A DNA stretch of 40,484 nt from an uncultured Oscillospiraceae bacterium (GCA_934661735.1 CAKUJN010000008.1:1-40484); one strand, 5' to 3'; shown: positions 14,469-23,492, counted from the stretch's first letter. Notes: generated by a model from the letters alone, not told the origin. Translations and numbers: made by a program.

Positions 14469-17396
14469 TCAGCCGATATATTCCGCAAATCGGGCCAGAA
14501 TGGCCGCAACCTCGGAGCGGGAGGCGTTGCTCTGCGGACGGAGCAGGCCGTTCGAGCCGCTGATCAGGCCCGTACCGACTGCCCACCGCATGGCATCAAG
14601 CGCCCAGCCGCTGACGCTGCCCGCGTCCGCGAATGCGGACAGCTCACGCTCCAGCGTGGCCGCGTCGCGGCCCTTGAACGAGGCGTAGCGGTACAGAATC
14701 GCCGCCAGCTGCTCGCGGGTCACAGGCGCTTCCATATCCGTGCCGTCAGAGATGCCGTTTGCAACGGCCCAGTCTCGACCGGCCGCATACCACGGCGTGC
14801 CAGCTGTGTTCACGCCCTCCATACGCGCGAGGATGGTCAGAACCATGCCGCGCGTCGTGCTGGCACTCGGGCTGAACTTCGTTGCAAAGGTGCCGTTCAT
14901 CAGGCCATTTTTGTAGACATAGCAAACATCGTCATAGAACCAGTCGCCGTCCTGCACGTCCGTGAACGGAAGCTCGTCGTCCAGCGCCGGAAGCAGTCCT
15001 GCCCACCACGGCAGATCGGGCGCGGGCTTCACATTCTGTTTCCAGTGCGCCGTATACTCGCGGTTTCCGGTACTGCCCTCAGGAATCGTGACGGTCATGT
15101 TGGCCTCACCGTCAAGCTCCGTGCCGCTCCAGCCGGTAAACGTATAGCCGTCTCTCGTCGGAGTGTTCAGCGTGATATCCGCGCTTTTAATGGTATACTC
15201 TTCCGGATTGTCTGCCGTGCCGCCGTCCAGATCATAGGTGATCGTGTATTTCGTCACTTCCCAGTGCGCCGTATACTTGCGGTCTCCGGTACTGCCCGCA
15301 GGAATCGTGACGGTCATGTTGTCCTCGCCAACAAGGTCCGTGCCGCTCCAGCCGGTAAACGTATAGCCCGTTTTCGTCGGAGGCGTCAGCGTGATCTCGT
15401 CCGTCACGTTGTAACCGCGGGCGTTATCTGTGCTGCCGCCGTCCAGATCATATTCGATCTTATACTGCGTTTTTTCCCATTCCGCCGTGAGCGTAAGGTC
15501 GGCAGAGAAATCTTCACCATTCAGCTTGAGGTCTTTTTGGGGCTCACCCTCGCCATTGACCACCCAGCCCTTGAAGGAATAGCCGGTTTTCGTCGGATTC
15601 GGGATTACCAGATTCTTGTCCGTCTCGAGCAGCTCTGTGGGACTGTCCTGTCCGAGTGTCGCGCCATCCATTCCGGCGTAGGTGATTTTATAGTTTTTTG
15701 TATATTCTGCATAGTAACATACCAGATTGCTTCCAAAGTCAATAAAGGATTGCTTCCCCCAACCCTTCAACGTATATCCCGATTTAATGACCTTGTCTTT
15801 TTCAGGCAGCTTAAAACTGGATTCTTCGCCCTGATAATAGAAGCCTGGCGCCAGATATCCTTGCACAAAAGCACCGCCATTAAGCTCATACCTGACTGTA
15901 ATTTTCACGCGCTCTTTGAATCGGAACGTAAAAGTGCAGTCACTGGTAATTGTCCGCGTCTTTAGCTCATCAAATGTGCAGTCTGCACCAAATTCGGCGG
16001 AAACAATTTCAAAAGTTGGATTTGCTTTTGGATCCCTAAAGTTCTTTATACGGCACAACTGTCCATTTTCGTTACTTCCAGCTGTCCAAAGGTTTCCGTT
16101 GCTGTCCATCAAAATGGAATATGGACCGCTTCCATCGGCTGCAACAATGCTTGCGTTCTGCGCATCTCCCTCTGGCCGTGAATAATTGTGTTTGGATGTG
16201 GTATCCGTCTGGCCAAGCTGTCCAAGATTATTGTAACCGCCAAGATATGCTGCGCCTGTCTCATCGATCAGAATTGAATGATTGTCACCCGCGGCGATCT
16301 TTACAATCTTATTCGGAATATATCCGGTATATACCTTATCGAAAGCTTTCCAACGCTGCACTGTTGAGGTGTTGTCAACTGCTTTGTAGGAATTATCTCC
16401 TGCTCCCCACACTGCTCCTGTATTATCCAGCAGAAGCGTATGATACTGACCCGCGGCAATTGCGGTAATCTTCGGATGATCCTCGCCCACAGCGTATGCT
16501 ATTGCAGCAGTCGCATCATAACGACCTGAAACGCTCCGTCCAAGCGCGCCAAATCCTGCCTGCCCCATCGTCCACACGTTTCCGCCTTCGTCCAGAAGAA
16601 CAGTGTGCGTATGCCCCGCGGCAATCGCAACAAACTTGACATTTCCAATTCCACCGGCCGTAACCTTTGTAAAGGTTGCATTGGCCTTTTTGGTCGATAT
16701 ATTCACGCTGCTGCCAAGCTGACCATACTGATTATTCCCTGCCGTCCAGACATGGCCGTCCTTGTCCAAAAGCACCGTATGATTGCCCCCCGCAGCCACA
16801 GCAATAAACTCGACGTTGTCGATTCCGTCCCCTTCAATTCTCTCGAACGTTCCGTTGGTACGGTTTTGCTTTCCTGCATTATCACTCCTGCCGAGTTGAC
16901 CATACTCATTGCTTCCCGCTGTCCAGACATGACCGTTCTCATCCAGAAGTACCGTATGGCTCATTCTGCTGGCGGCAGCAGCTTTGATCTTTGCGCTGAC
17001 CTCGACTTTTGTAAGCTGCCAATCCGGATCATTGTTATCCGTAGCTCTCCCAAGCATGCCGTATCTGTTCGAGCCAGCCGTCCACGCGCCGCCTGACTGA
17101 TCGACGACGACTACACACGTGCCCGCTGAGAACGAACGAGCGCCGGTTGTCTCCAGTACACAGTCAAATTCAAAGCCCTCATCCGGCTTATACTGCACAC
17201 GGTCGCCAATGGTTGCGCCATCCGCAACCTCTATCTGCACGCTGTCCGACCAGTTTACGCCGTCTGTGGACACCTTGCCGCCGATACCGGCATTGATCGT
17301 GACAGTGTGCATATCGCCGCCGGCAAACACCGCCGTGGGCAGCAGCGCCAGCACCATGCAAGCGATCAGCAGCAGACTAATCCAACGTTTTTTCAT
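14469..17396 (-). CDS. Surface protein: RCC1-like repeats, InlB-type repeats, three SLH domains
   Basis: 975 residues. Signal peptide MKKRWISLLLIACMVLALLP to VFAGG. About residues 85-450 hold some seven RCC1-like propeller repeats (VWTAGSNEYGQLGR, VWTAGNNQYGQLGS, LWTAGSNENGQLC). About 500-800 hold four InlB/Listeria-Bacteroides-type repeats (YKIEYDLDGG...GYTFTGWSG...YTAHWE). About 810-975 are three SLH modules (FTDVQDGDWFYDDV, TPWYAAGRDWAVANGISDG, GWALDAMRWAVGTGLISG). SLH modules anchor proteins to cell-wall pyruvylated polymers. Such proteins usually act as adhesins or cell-surface binding proteins. Ribosome binding site AAAGGAGAG. Single gene with its own terminator and a palindromic leader. 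Confidence 0.92.
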   Translation of the reverse strand: MKKRWISLLLIACMVLALLPTAVFAGGDMHTVTINAGIGGKVSTDGVNWSDSVQIEVADGATIGDRVQYKPDEGFEFDCVLETTGARSFSAGTCVVVVDQSGGAWTAGSNRYGMLGRATDNNDPDWQLTKVEVSAKIKAAAASRMSHTVLLDENGHVWTAGSNEYGQLGRSDNAGKQNRTNGTFERIEGDGIDNVEFIAVAAGGNHTVLLDKDGHVWTAGNNQYGQLGSSVNISTKKANATFTKVTAGGIGNVKFVAIAAGHTHTVLLDEGGNVWTMGQAGFGALGRSVSGRYDATAAIAYAVGEDHPKITAIAAGQYHTLLLDNTGAVWGAGDNSYKAVDNTSTVQRWKAFDKVYTGYIPNKIVKIAAGDNHSILIDETGAAYLGGYNNLGQLGQTDTTSKHNYSRPEGDAQNASIVAADGSGPYSILMDSNGNLWTAGSNENGQLCRIKNFRDPKANPTFEIVSAEFGADCTFDELKTRTITSDCTFTFRFKERVKITVRYELNGGAFVQGYLAPGFYYQGEESSFKLPEKDKVIKSGYTLKGWGKQSFIDFGSNLVCYYAEYTKNYKITYAGMDGATLGQDSPTELLETDKNLVIPNPTKTGYSFKGWVVNGEGEPQKDLKLNGEDFSADLTLTAEWEKTQYKIEYDLDGGSTDNARGYNVTDEITLTPPTKTGYTFTGWSGTDLVGEDNMTVTIPAGSTGDRKYTAHWEVTKYTITYDLDGGTADNPEEYTIKSADITLNTPTRDGYTFTGWSGTELDGEANMTVTIPEGSTGNREYTAHWKQNVKPAPDLPWWAGLLPALDDELPFTDVQDGDWFYDDVCYVYKNGLMNGTFATKFSPSASTTRGMVLTILARMEGVNTAGTPWYAAGRDWAVANGISDGTDMEAPVTREQLAAILYRYASFKGRDAATLERELSAFADAGSVSGWALDAMRWAVGTGLISGSNGLLRPQSNASRSEVAAILARFAEYIG
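15042..15147 (-). repeat. Tandem DNA repeat inside surface-protein gene, copy 1
   Basis: Closely similar, base by base, to 15261-15366 with a 219-base period; it encodes the conserved half of an InlB-type repeat (GYTFTGWSG to YTAHW). High nucleotide identity implies recent duplication or gene conversion and could allow copy-number change. Confidence 0.8.
15261..15366 (-). repeat. Tandem DNA repeat inside surface-protein gene, copy 2
   Basis: Second copy of the repeat at 15042-15147, differing at only a few positions. Confidence 0.8.
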
Positions 17397-17462
17397 CCCT
17401 TAACCTCTCCTTTATGCCTCCCCGCCCGTCTCCCGCGGGCGAGACAGAATGACAAAGGGGAA

Positions 17463-17504
17463 TTGCATGGGGATGAAATCCCCATGCAAGGGGGTACCCC
17501 CTTG
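17463..17504 (-). repeat. Hairpin fused to perfect palindrome upstream of SLH-protein gene
   Basis: TTGCATGGGGAT/ATCCCCATGCAA (12-base arms, GAA loop, 17463-17489) overlaps by CAA the exact 18-base palindrome CAAGGGGGTACCCCCTTG (17487-17504). Because they share bases, only one can form fully at a time. It lies 67-108 bases before the start codon, in the likely leader. Layout matches 13622-13661. Confidence 0.65.
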
Positions 17505-17603
17505 CGCGCCTTGTGCTCTGGTATTCATGCCACATATTGTACCACATCCGCCGCGGCAATACAATAGAAAGTAGAAATTTTCTTTCGTTTCCCTGAAAAA
17601 AGA

Positions 17604-17629
17604 AGCCCGCAGACGCTAATCTGCGGGCT
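17604..17629 (-). terminator. Terminator of the xdh operon
   Basis: AGCCCGCAGA/TCTGCGGGCT with a 6-base loop, followed on the minus strand by TCTTTTTT: a strong rho-independent terminator 17 bases past the last xdh gene. Confidence 0.88.
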
Positions 17630-17645
17630 CGCCTTGTATCATTTT

Positions 17646-18152
17646 TCAGCGCACCGCGTCGGCCTCGGCGTTTTTGCCCAGACGGCGGAGCATGGTCTTT
17701 TTGACCGCACGGAAAATGTTCTGATAACCCGTGCAGCGGCACAGGTGGCCGGAGAGCAGCTTGCGCAGCTCGTCGTCGGTGTACTCCTTACCGGCGTTCA
17801 CAATTTCCGTCGCCGTCAGGATGAAGCCAGGCGTGCAGAAGCCGCACTGGATGGCGGTTTCGTCCATAAACGCCTGCTGAATGTCGGAAAGCGTGCCGTC
17901 GGGATTCATCAGTCCCTCAAGCGTGATGATATGCTTGCCCTCGGCCCAGACGGCCAGATACAGACAGGTATTGATCGCCTCGCCGTCGATCAGCGCCGTG
18001 CACGCGCCGCATTCGCCGACCTCACAGCCCTTTTTGACGGACGTCAGGCGGAAATCGTTGCGGAGCATGTCGGTCAGGCTGGAACGGACGTCGACGATTT
18101 TTTCAACGTCTCTGCCGTTAATGTTGCATTTGACAAGTGCGTACTGTGCCAT
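17646..18152 (-). CDS. xdhC: Xanthine dehydrogenase-type [2Fe-2S] subunit
   Basis: 168 residues, the small iron-sulphur subunit of a three-part molybdenum hydroxylase. The plant-type ferredoxin cluster has Cys43, Cys48, Cys51 and Cys63 (KGCEVGECGACTAL, NTCLYL). The second cluster has Cys103, Cys106, Cys138 and Cys140 (CGFCTPGF, HLCRCTGY). It passes electrons from the molybdenum site to the FAD subunit. The start overlaps the stop of the FAD-subunit gene by one base (TGATG), showing translational coupling. The exact substrate (xanthine or another N-heterocycle or purine) cannot be fixed by sequence reading. Confidence 0.92.
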   Translation of the reverse strand: MAQYALVKCNINGRDVEKIVDVRSSLTDMLRNDFRLTSVKKGCEVGECGACTALIDGEAINTCLYLAVWAEGKHIITLEGLMNPDGTLSDIQQAFMDETAIQCGFCTPGFILTATEIVNAGKEYTDDELRKLLSGHLCRCTGYQNIFRAVKKTMLRRLGKNAEADAVR

Positions 18153-19039
18153 CAGATCTCACCTCCGCAGCGTTTGACAGATTCGATCAGCGCGCGCTTC
18201 GCCATTTCGACCGCGATATGCTTTCGGAAAGCCTTGCTGGCACGCCACGAATCACGGGGATTGATGTCCTCAAGAACGGCTCTGGAGAACGCCTCGGCGT
18301 TTTCCATTGTGACGGGCTTGCCGTTCACAACGGCCTCGGCGCTGGGCGCGCGCATCGGCACCGGACCCGCAACGCCGTAGGCGATGCGGACGCGGTCAAA
18401 CGTCTTTTTGTCCGCGGACAGGCGGACGTTGACCGAGCAGCCCGTCGTGGCAATTTCCATGGCATTGCGCATGCCGTACTTGATGTAGAAGCCGTTCGTA
18501 TTCTCCCACGAGCTCTTCGGAATCAGGATTGCCGTCTGGATTTCACCCTCGGCGGCGTTGATATCCACCGTACCGGCCTTGATATAGAAGTCCCTGATTG
18601 GCAGATAGCGTTTGCCATTGACGCCGGTCAGCTCGATAATGGCCTCCCACGCGTGCAGCGTTGACGCGGAGTCCGCGGAGGTCACGCCGTTGCAGGTGTT
18701 GCCGCCGATGGTTCCGGCATTGCGGATCTGCGGGCCGCCGACCATGTCGACCGCCTCGCCCAGCACATTGATTTTCTCAATGATGATGGGGTTATGCGTG
18801 ATATGGGAGAACGTCGTCAGCGAGCCGATACGGATATTCTCCTGCTCGTCCATGCAGATGCCGCGAATCTCGTCGACCTTCTGAATGGAGATCAGCTCTT
18901 TGCCCGCGCGGCGTCCCTCGCGCATCTGAACCAGAACGTCGGTGCCGCCGGCGATGATCTGCGCCTCGGGATGCTCCAGCCGGAGCCTGACGGCTTCTTC
19001 CACACTGTGCGCTTCGTAGAGCGCTTTCATATCATACAT
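18152..19039 (-). CDS. xdhB: Xanthine dehydrogenase-type FAD-binding subunit
   Basis: 295 residues, usual length for the FAD subunit. FAD-contact motifs AGGTDVL (30-36) and TIGGNTCNGVTSADS (110-124) are clear; the C-terminal CO-dehydrogenase-flavoprotein-like domain follows (TGCSVNVRLSADKKTFDRV, AYGVAGPVPMRAP). It accepts electrons from the Fe-S subunit and reduces NAD or another acceptor. It lies 16 bases after the large subunit, with GGGAGG before the ATG, and overlaps the Fe-S gene by one base. Confidence 0.92.
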   Translation of the reverse strand: MYDMKALYEAHSVEEAVRLRLEHPEAQIIAGGTDVLVQMREGRRAGKELISIQKVDEIRGICMDEQENIRIGSLTTFSHITHNPIIIEKINVLGEAVDMVGGPQIRNAGTIGGNTCNGVTSADSASTLHAWEAIIELTGVNGKRYLPIRDFYIKAGTVDINAAEGEIQTAILIPKSSWENTNGFYIKYGMRNAMEIATTGCSVNVRLSADKKTFDRVRIAYGVAGPVPMRAPSAEAVVNGKPVTMENAEAFSRAVLEDINPRDSWRASKAFRKHIAVEMAKRALIESVKRCGGEI

Positions 19040-19055
19040 TGTCCGGTTCCTCCCT

Positions 19056-21350
19056 TCAGTCCTGAATCAGACCGGCTTCGGTGAATTTTGCAAAGAGGAT
19101 ATGCGGCGTGATCGGCGCCTGATCGATGGCGACGCCGGTCGCGTGATAGATGGCGTTGCGGATGGCGGGCGCCGGAGAGCACGCGGGCGGCTCGCCCAAT
19201 GCCTTGGTGCCGTAGGCCGAAGTCGGCTCATAGTTTTCCACAAACTCGGCATCCAGATCCGGATGATCCATAAACGTCGAAAGCTTATAGTCAAGCAGAT
19301 TGTTGTTGAGGGGCCGTCCGGTCTTTTCATCGAACAGCAGCTGCTCGGACAGGCCGTAGCCGATGCCCATGGACATACCGCCGTGGACCTGTGCCTCGGC
19401 AAGCGCGGGATTGATCAGCCGGCCGCAGTCGTGCACGTTGACGATATTCAGGAGCTTGACCTTACACATCGGAATATCAACCTCGACCTCCGCGAACGTA
19501 CAGCCAAACGAATAGGCGTTGTTGCGGATGGTATACGTCGATTCCGCGGTCAGATGCTCGGAGTGGACGGGGTTGTACTGTGCGGTCATGGACAGCTCGG
19601 ACAGGCTCATCAGCACACGGCCGTCCGTAATGCGGACGATGTTCGAATCGATGATATCCATGTTGTAGGTTGCCTGACGCGTGACCTCGCAGGCGTACTC
19701 CAGAATCTTTCGCTTGAGCAGCTCGGAGGTCTGCCGGATGGAGAAGCCGGCGGTGAAGGTCTGACGGGAGGCGTATGCGCCGAGGCCCGTCGGGGTGATG
19801 TCGGTATCCTGACAGGAGATGACGTGAACCTTCTTATAGTCGGCAAGGCCGAGGACCTCCGCGCACATCTGCGCGTAGGCGGTATCTGCGCCCTGACCGA
19901 TCTCCGTTTCGCCCACCTGCAAATTGACGGTGCCGTCCAGATTCAGCTGCAGGCGGCAGGACGAGGTTTCCAGAGAGATGGGGAAAACAGCGGTGTTGTA
20001 CCAGAACGTCGCAAGGCCGATGCCGCGGCGGACAGGGCCGGTCTGGTTCTGATACGCCTTGAGCTTTTCCTCATAGCCGATGGCTTTCATGCCCTTTTCC
20101 ATACACTGCCGGAACGAGTCGGTGTACAGCTCGTTCTTCGAGAAGCCGTCGACATAGCCAGGCTTCATCAGATTCTGCCAGCGGTAGGCATACGGCGTCA
20201 TGCCGACTGCCTTTGCACACTCTTCGGCGTGAGATTCGTCGGCGAACGACGCCTGCGGCATGCCGTAGCCGCGCATGGCGCCCGCCGTCGGGCGGTTGGT
20301 AAAGACTGTGTACGCGTCGCCTTCAAAATTGGGGCAGGGATAGTGCTGATTGAACGAGCCGAGCGCCTTTGCGACGATGGAGTGGCCGTGAGACGCATAG
20401 GAACCCTGATTGGAGAAGCATTCGACCTTTTTGGCCGCAATGGTGCCGTCGGGATGCAGCCACGAGATGATATGCGTGCGGATGGCGTGGCGCACGCGGT
20501 TGGAGACAAACGTTTCCTCGCGTGCGCAGTCAAGCCGGACACAGTGGCCGTTCACCTGCGTGCAGCACCATGCGCACAGCGGCTCATACAGCGCGTCCTG
20601 CTTGTTGCCGAAGCCGCCGCCGATATACGGCTTGATGACACGGATATCGCCCCACGGACGGCCGAGAGCCTGTCCGACAACGCGGCGGATGATGTGCGGA
20701 ATCTGCGTGGAGCTGGTCACGACGATGCGGCCGTTTTCCTCATAGGCAAAGCAGCCGTGGTTTTCGATATGACAGTGCTGCACGGTGGGTGTCTCATACC
20801 AGCCCTCAACCTTGATCAGCCCAGGCTCCTTGATTGCCTCCTGATAGTTGCCGGCGGAGGCTGTCGTGTGCTTGAGAATGTTGTTCGGGAACTTCTCATG
20901 CAGCTGCGGCGCACCCGGCTCCATAGCCTTCTGCACATCCAGCACAAACGGAAGCTCCTCATACTCGACCTGAATTGCGCGGACCGCCTGCATGGCCGCG
21001 ACCTCGTTTTCCGCAATGACCGCGCACACATCGTCGCCGTAATAGCGCACATGGCGGTTGAGCAGATAGCGGTCGGCCACGTCCTGATGGCCTGGGTCCA
21101 TCGACCACGGGTGGCCCGCCGTCGGGAACGGAATATCCGGTACGTCGAAGCAGGTGAGGATTTTCACCACGCCCTCAATTTTCTCCGCCGCGCTGATATC
21201 TACGGACTTGACAAAGCCGTGGGCGATGGTGGAGTGCTTGATGCGGACGTAGAGCGCATCGGACGGAACCAGATCCTCATAATATCTGGTTCTGCCGGTC
21301 GCCTTGTCAAAGGCGTCCACACGGACTTCGCTTTTGCCTACGATGCCCAT
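19056..21350 (-). CDS. xdhA: Xanthine dehydrogenase-type molybdopterin-binding subunit
   Basis: 764 residues. Molybdopterin motifs are GGGFGNKQDALYE, AMRGYGMPQ, VGETEIGQGADTAYAQM and, near the end, GTKALGEPPACSPAPAIRN, where Glu720 corresponds to the catalytic glutamate of molybdenum hydroxylases. This subunit hydroxylates an N-heterocycle or purine using water. ATG 21350 is chosen because GGAGG lies just upstream; an earlier in-frame TTG overlaps that site. It leads the xdhABC-like operon and is divergent from a MocA-like gene for cofactor maturation. The selenium-type hydroxylase genes sometimes seen with such operons are not in the window. Confidence 0.93.
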   Translation of the reverse strand: MGIVGKSEVRVDAFDKATGRTRYYEDLVPSDALYVRIKHSTIAHGFVKSVDISAAEKIEGVVKILTCFDVPDIPFPTAGHPWSMDPGHQDVADRYLLNRHVRYYGDDVCAVIAENEVAAMQAVRAIQVEYEELPFVLDVQKAMEPGAPQLHEKFPNNILKHTTASAGNYQEAIKEPGLIKVEGWYETPTVQHCHIENHGCFAYEENGRIVVTSSTQIPHIIRRVVGQALGRPWGDIRVIKPYIGGGFGNKQDALYEPLCAWCCTQVNGHCVRLDCAREETFVSNRVRHAIRTHIISWLHPDGTIAAKKVECFSNQGSYASHGHSIVAKALGSFNQHYPCPNFEGDAYTVFTNRPTAGAMRGYGMPQASFADESHAEECAKAVGMTPYAYRWQNLMKPGYVDGFSKNELYTDSFRQCMEKGMKAIGYEEKLKAYQNQTGPVRRGIGLATFWYNTAVFPISLETSSCRLQLNLDGTVNLQVGETEIGQGADTAYAQMCAEVLGLADYKKVHVISCQDTDITPTGLGAYASRQTFTAGFSIRQTSELLKRKILEYACEVTRQATYNMDIIDSNIVRITDGRVLMSLSELSMTAQYNPVHSEHLTAESTYTIRNNAYSFGCTFAEVEVDIPMCKVKLLNIVNVHDCGRLINPALAEAQVHGGMSMGIGYGLSEQLLFDEKTGRPLNNNLLDYKLSTFMDHPDLDAEFVENYEPTSAYGTKALGEPPACSPAPAIRNAIYHATGVAIDQAPITPHILFAKFTEAGLIQD

Positions 21351-21436
21351 TTTTTCGACCTCCAATTTCCATTGGCAAATGGCGGAGCGTTCCGCTTTTC
21401 CAGATTTTCCGCCATTTTCTCTTTTGATTTGTTATG

Positions 21437-21465
21437 ATTATACCATGCAAAACAGGCTCCGGAAA
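21437..21465 (-). promoter_or_regulatory. Promoter of xdh operon (extended -10)
   Basis: On the minus strand TGGTATAAT (TATAAT at 21442-21437) is an extended -10. The -35 region at 17 bases is poor (TTTCCG), as is common for extended -10 promoters and for activated ones. Confidence 0.55.
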
Positions 21466-21531
21466 GTCATTTCATTATTCTACTTTTTGGATAACGCTTT
21501 TTTCGTGAATGTCGAACGATTCCGTCCTTTC

Positions 21532-21561
21532 TTGACTTTTTTCATAAAAACAGGGTATACT
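21532..21561 (+). promoter_or_regulatory. Promoter of mocA-like gene
   Basis: TTGACT (21532-21537), 18-base spacer, TATACT (21556-21561); the start codon is at 21593 with GGAGGAAG upstream. Confidence 0.72.
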
Positions 21562-21592
21562 GATTTGTAACAAATTACCGGAGGAAGTATCT

Positions 21593-22189
21593 ATGTCTGC
21601 TGCATCTGATCTGCGCGCCGGCTGTCTGGTCATGGCTGCCGGAAACGCCAGCCGCTTCGGCGGAAACAAGCTCGCCGCGCGCTTTGACGGCGTCACGCTG
21701 ATTGAGCGCACGCTGCGCGCCATCGACAGCACGCTGTTTTCCGCCGTTACGGTCGTAACGCAGTACGACGCCATCGAGCAGCTTGCAGCCGAACGCGGCT
21801 TTGCAGTCATCCGCAACACACAGCCGGAGCTTGGCGTCAGCCATACCATCCGTCTCGGCACCGAGGCCATGTCAGACTGCGACGGAATCCTGTATCTGGT
21901 CAGCGACCAGCCGCTTCTGCGCGCCGATTCCGTACGCCGCGTGGTCGAGGCGTGGCGCAGCATGCCCGACCGGATCGTCGGCGCTGGCCACGACGGCAGG
22001 CGCGGCAATCCGAACCTCTTCCCCGCCCGTCTGTTTCCAGAGCTTCTGGCGCTGGAGGGCGATCACGGCGGTAATCAGGTCATCCGGCGGCATGCCGAGG
22101 AGTTTCGGCTGGTGGAAATCCCGCCGCTTGAGCTGGCCGACTGCGACACACCGCAGGCCCTGGAGGACCTCAAAGACGCAGCCGATTAA
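21593..22189 (+). CDS. MocA-like molybdenum cofactor nucleotidyltransferase
   Basis: 198 residues, typical of MocA/MobA-like NTP transferases. The nucleotide-binding opening CLVMAAGNASRFGGNK (11-26) and the metal site YLVSDQPLL (Asp105) are present, followed by GHDGRRGNPNLFP and EGDHGGNQVI. MocA attaches CMP to molybdopterin to make the cytosine dinucleotide cofactor used by xanthine-dehydrogenase-family enzymes. Divergence from the xdh operon strongly supports that role. MobA, the GMP version, is the alternative but less likely by context. Confidence 0.88.
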   Translation: MSAASDLRAGCLVMAAGNASRFGGNKLAARFDGVTLIERTLRAIDSTLFSAVTVVTQYDAIEQLAAERGFAVIRNTQPELGVSHTIRLGTEAMSDCDGILYLVSDQPLLRADSVRRVVEAWRSMPDRIVGAGHDGRRGNPNLFPARLFPELLALEGDHGGNQVIRRHAEEFRLVEIPPLELADCDTPQALEDLKDAAD

Positions 22190-22228
22190 TTGCAATCGCA
22201 CATTAAAAACAGGCCAAAAGCGCAAAAG

Positions 22229-22256
22229 GCGGTCCGCTCCATACGGAACGGACCGC
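22229..22256. terminator. Bidirectional terminator between mocA-like and MFS genes
   Basis: GCGGTCCGCTCC/GGAACGGACCGC with an ATAC loop (one mismatch), AAAA before and TTTT after, between convergent genes ending at 22189 and 22271. Confidence 0.82.
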
Positions 22257-22270
22257 TTTTCATCATTAAT

Positions 22271-23470
22271 TTATGTTTCTGCATGCGGCGGCAACGGAAC
22301 GTCCGAGCGGTCGACCGTCAGGAACAGCACCGCCGTGCCGGCTGCCGCCATGGCGATTCCGGCGGCGAGCATAGCGTCCACACTGATGCGCAGCAGCTGA
22401 CCGCCGGCGAAGTTTCCGGCCGAGCAGCCCAGCGCATAGGCAGCCGTGGCAAACGCCTGCCCCTTGACCATGTCGCAGGACCGCACCTTTGCGTTCGCGT
22501 AATACACCAGCGCCGGCTCCAGAAACGCATAGGACGTCAGCTGAATCAGCTGGCACAGCCACACGGCTGTCACACTCTGCGCCAGATCGTAGAGCACCGC
22601 CTGCGCCAGAAACGACAGCGCCGCAATTTTCAGCAGCCAGCCGTCCGGTATCCGCTTCCGGATGGCAGCGAAGCAGAAAATCGTCGGCGTAACCGCCATG
22701 GAGGCAATAAACAGCGCCGTGCCCACATGGCGGCTGTCGCCGCCGAGGCGCTGCATGATCGCAATCAGAAAGTTTTCCGTCATGGCGTGATACATGCCCA
22801 GAAACAGCACACCCAGCAGGGAAATGCAGTACCACCTGTAATGCGCAAAGAAATACGGAATCGAGCAGCTTTTTTCGTGCTTTTCCGGCGCGGCCAGCGG
22901 TTTGTCAATCCGTGGGAAGCCTGCCAGCAGCAGAATATTCGCCGCGCGAACCGCCAACAGGAAAATCAGCATCCAGTACAGGCCAAGCTTCGCGATGACA
23001 AAGCCCAGAACCAGTGACGCCGTGGCCGAGGCAGCCGCACCGACAGCACGCGCCGCACCGTAATTGATGGCATAGCCCGACTCGCGATAGGAAAAGCTCA
23101 TCGCGCTGAGCAGCGGGAACATCGACTCCGAACTCCAGATGCCCGCCATGTACAAAAGCCCCGTTGCCATCAGCGGCAGATTCGGCAGCAGCTGCACGGC
23201 AAAGCACGCCGCGCAGAGCGTGGAGAGCAGCATCAGCATTTTTGTCAGCATAAAGCGCTTCGCGCGATCCGCCGCTGCCGCCAGAAGCGGCTGCGTCACG
23301 CATGCCAGCAGTCCGGCCGCCGCCAGCAGGGCACCGACCGTGCCGGAGGGCAGGCCATTGCTCAGCAGATAGGTTGTGGCAAAGCTGGTCGCGCCGGTGG
23401 ACGCGGCCCAGTAGGTAAACTGTGTCGCGCCGTAGCGCAGCGTCAGATTTTTCTGTTTGCTTTCCGTCAT
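22271..23470 (-). CDS. Major facilitator superfamily transporter
   Basis: 399 residues with about 12 hydrophobic helices. The opening LRYGATQFTYWAASTGATSF and the central SCSIPYFFAHYRWYC loop fit an MFS member of the nucleoside/sugar-permease-like (LacY/MFS_1) group. ATG 23470 has GGAGGG upstream. The substrate is unknown. The AraC gene lies upstream on the same strand (end 23605), separated by a promoter and two hairpins, so the transporter is probably its target. Confidence 0.85.
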   Translation of the reverse strand: MTESKQKNLTLRYGATQFTYWAASTGATSFATTYLLSNGLPSGTVGALLAAAGLLACVTQPLLAAAADRAKRFMLTKMLMLLSTLCAACFAVQLLPNLPLMATGLLYMAGIWSSESMFPLLSAMSFSYRESGYAINYGAARAVGAAASATASLVLGFVIAKLGLYWMLIFLLAVRAANILLLAGFPRIDKPLAAPEKHEKSCSIPYFFAHYRWYCISLLGVLFLGMYHAMTENFLIAIMQRLGGDSRHVGTALFIASMAVTPTIFCFAAIRKRIPDGWLLKIAALSFLAQAVLYDLAQSVTAVWLCQLIQLTSYAFLEPALVYYANAKVRSCDMVKGQAFATAAYALGCSAGNFAGGQLLRISVDAMLAAGIAMAAAGTAVLFLTVDRSDVPLPPHAET

Positions 23471-23492
23471 CCAGAGCCCTCCGTTTAATAGA

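Noticed and set aside
14217..15965. Long plus-strand frame opposite the SLH-protein gene
   Set aside because: Arises from the repeats of the real gene; crosses a terminator and lacks any start signal.
19101..21437. Very long plus-strand frame (over 770 codons) opposite the molybdenum-hydroxylase large subunit
   Set aside because: The minus strand encodes all molybdopterin motifs in frame with a good start; the plus frame has none and is a third-position GC effect.
21366..21592. Purine riboswitch upstream of the xdh operon
   Set aside because: No conserved purine-aptamer core or terminator/antiterminator pair could be seen between the promoters and the starts.
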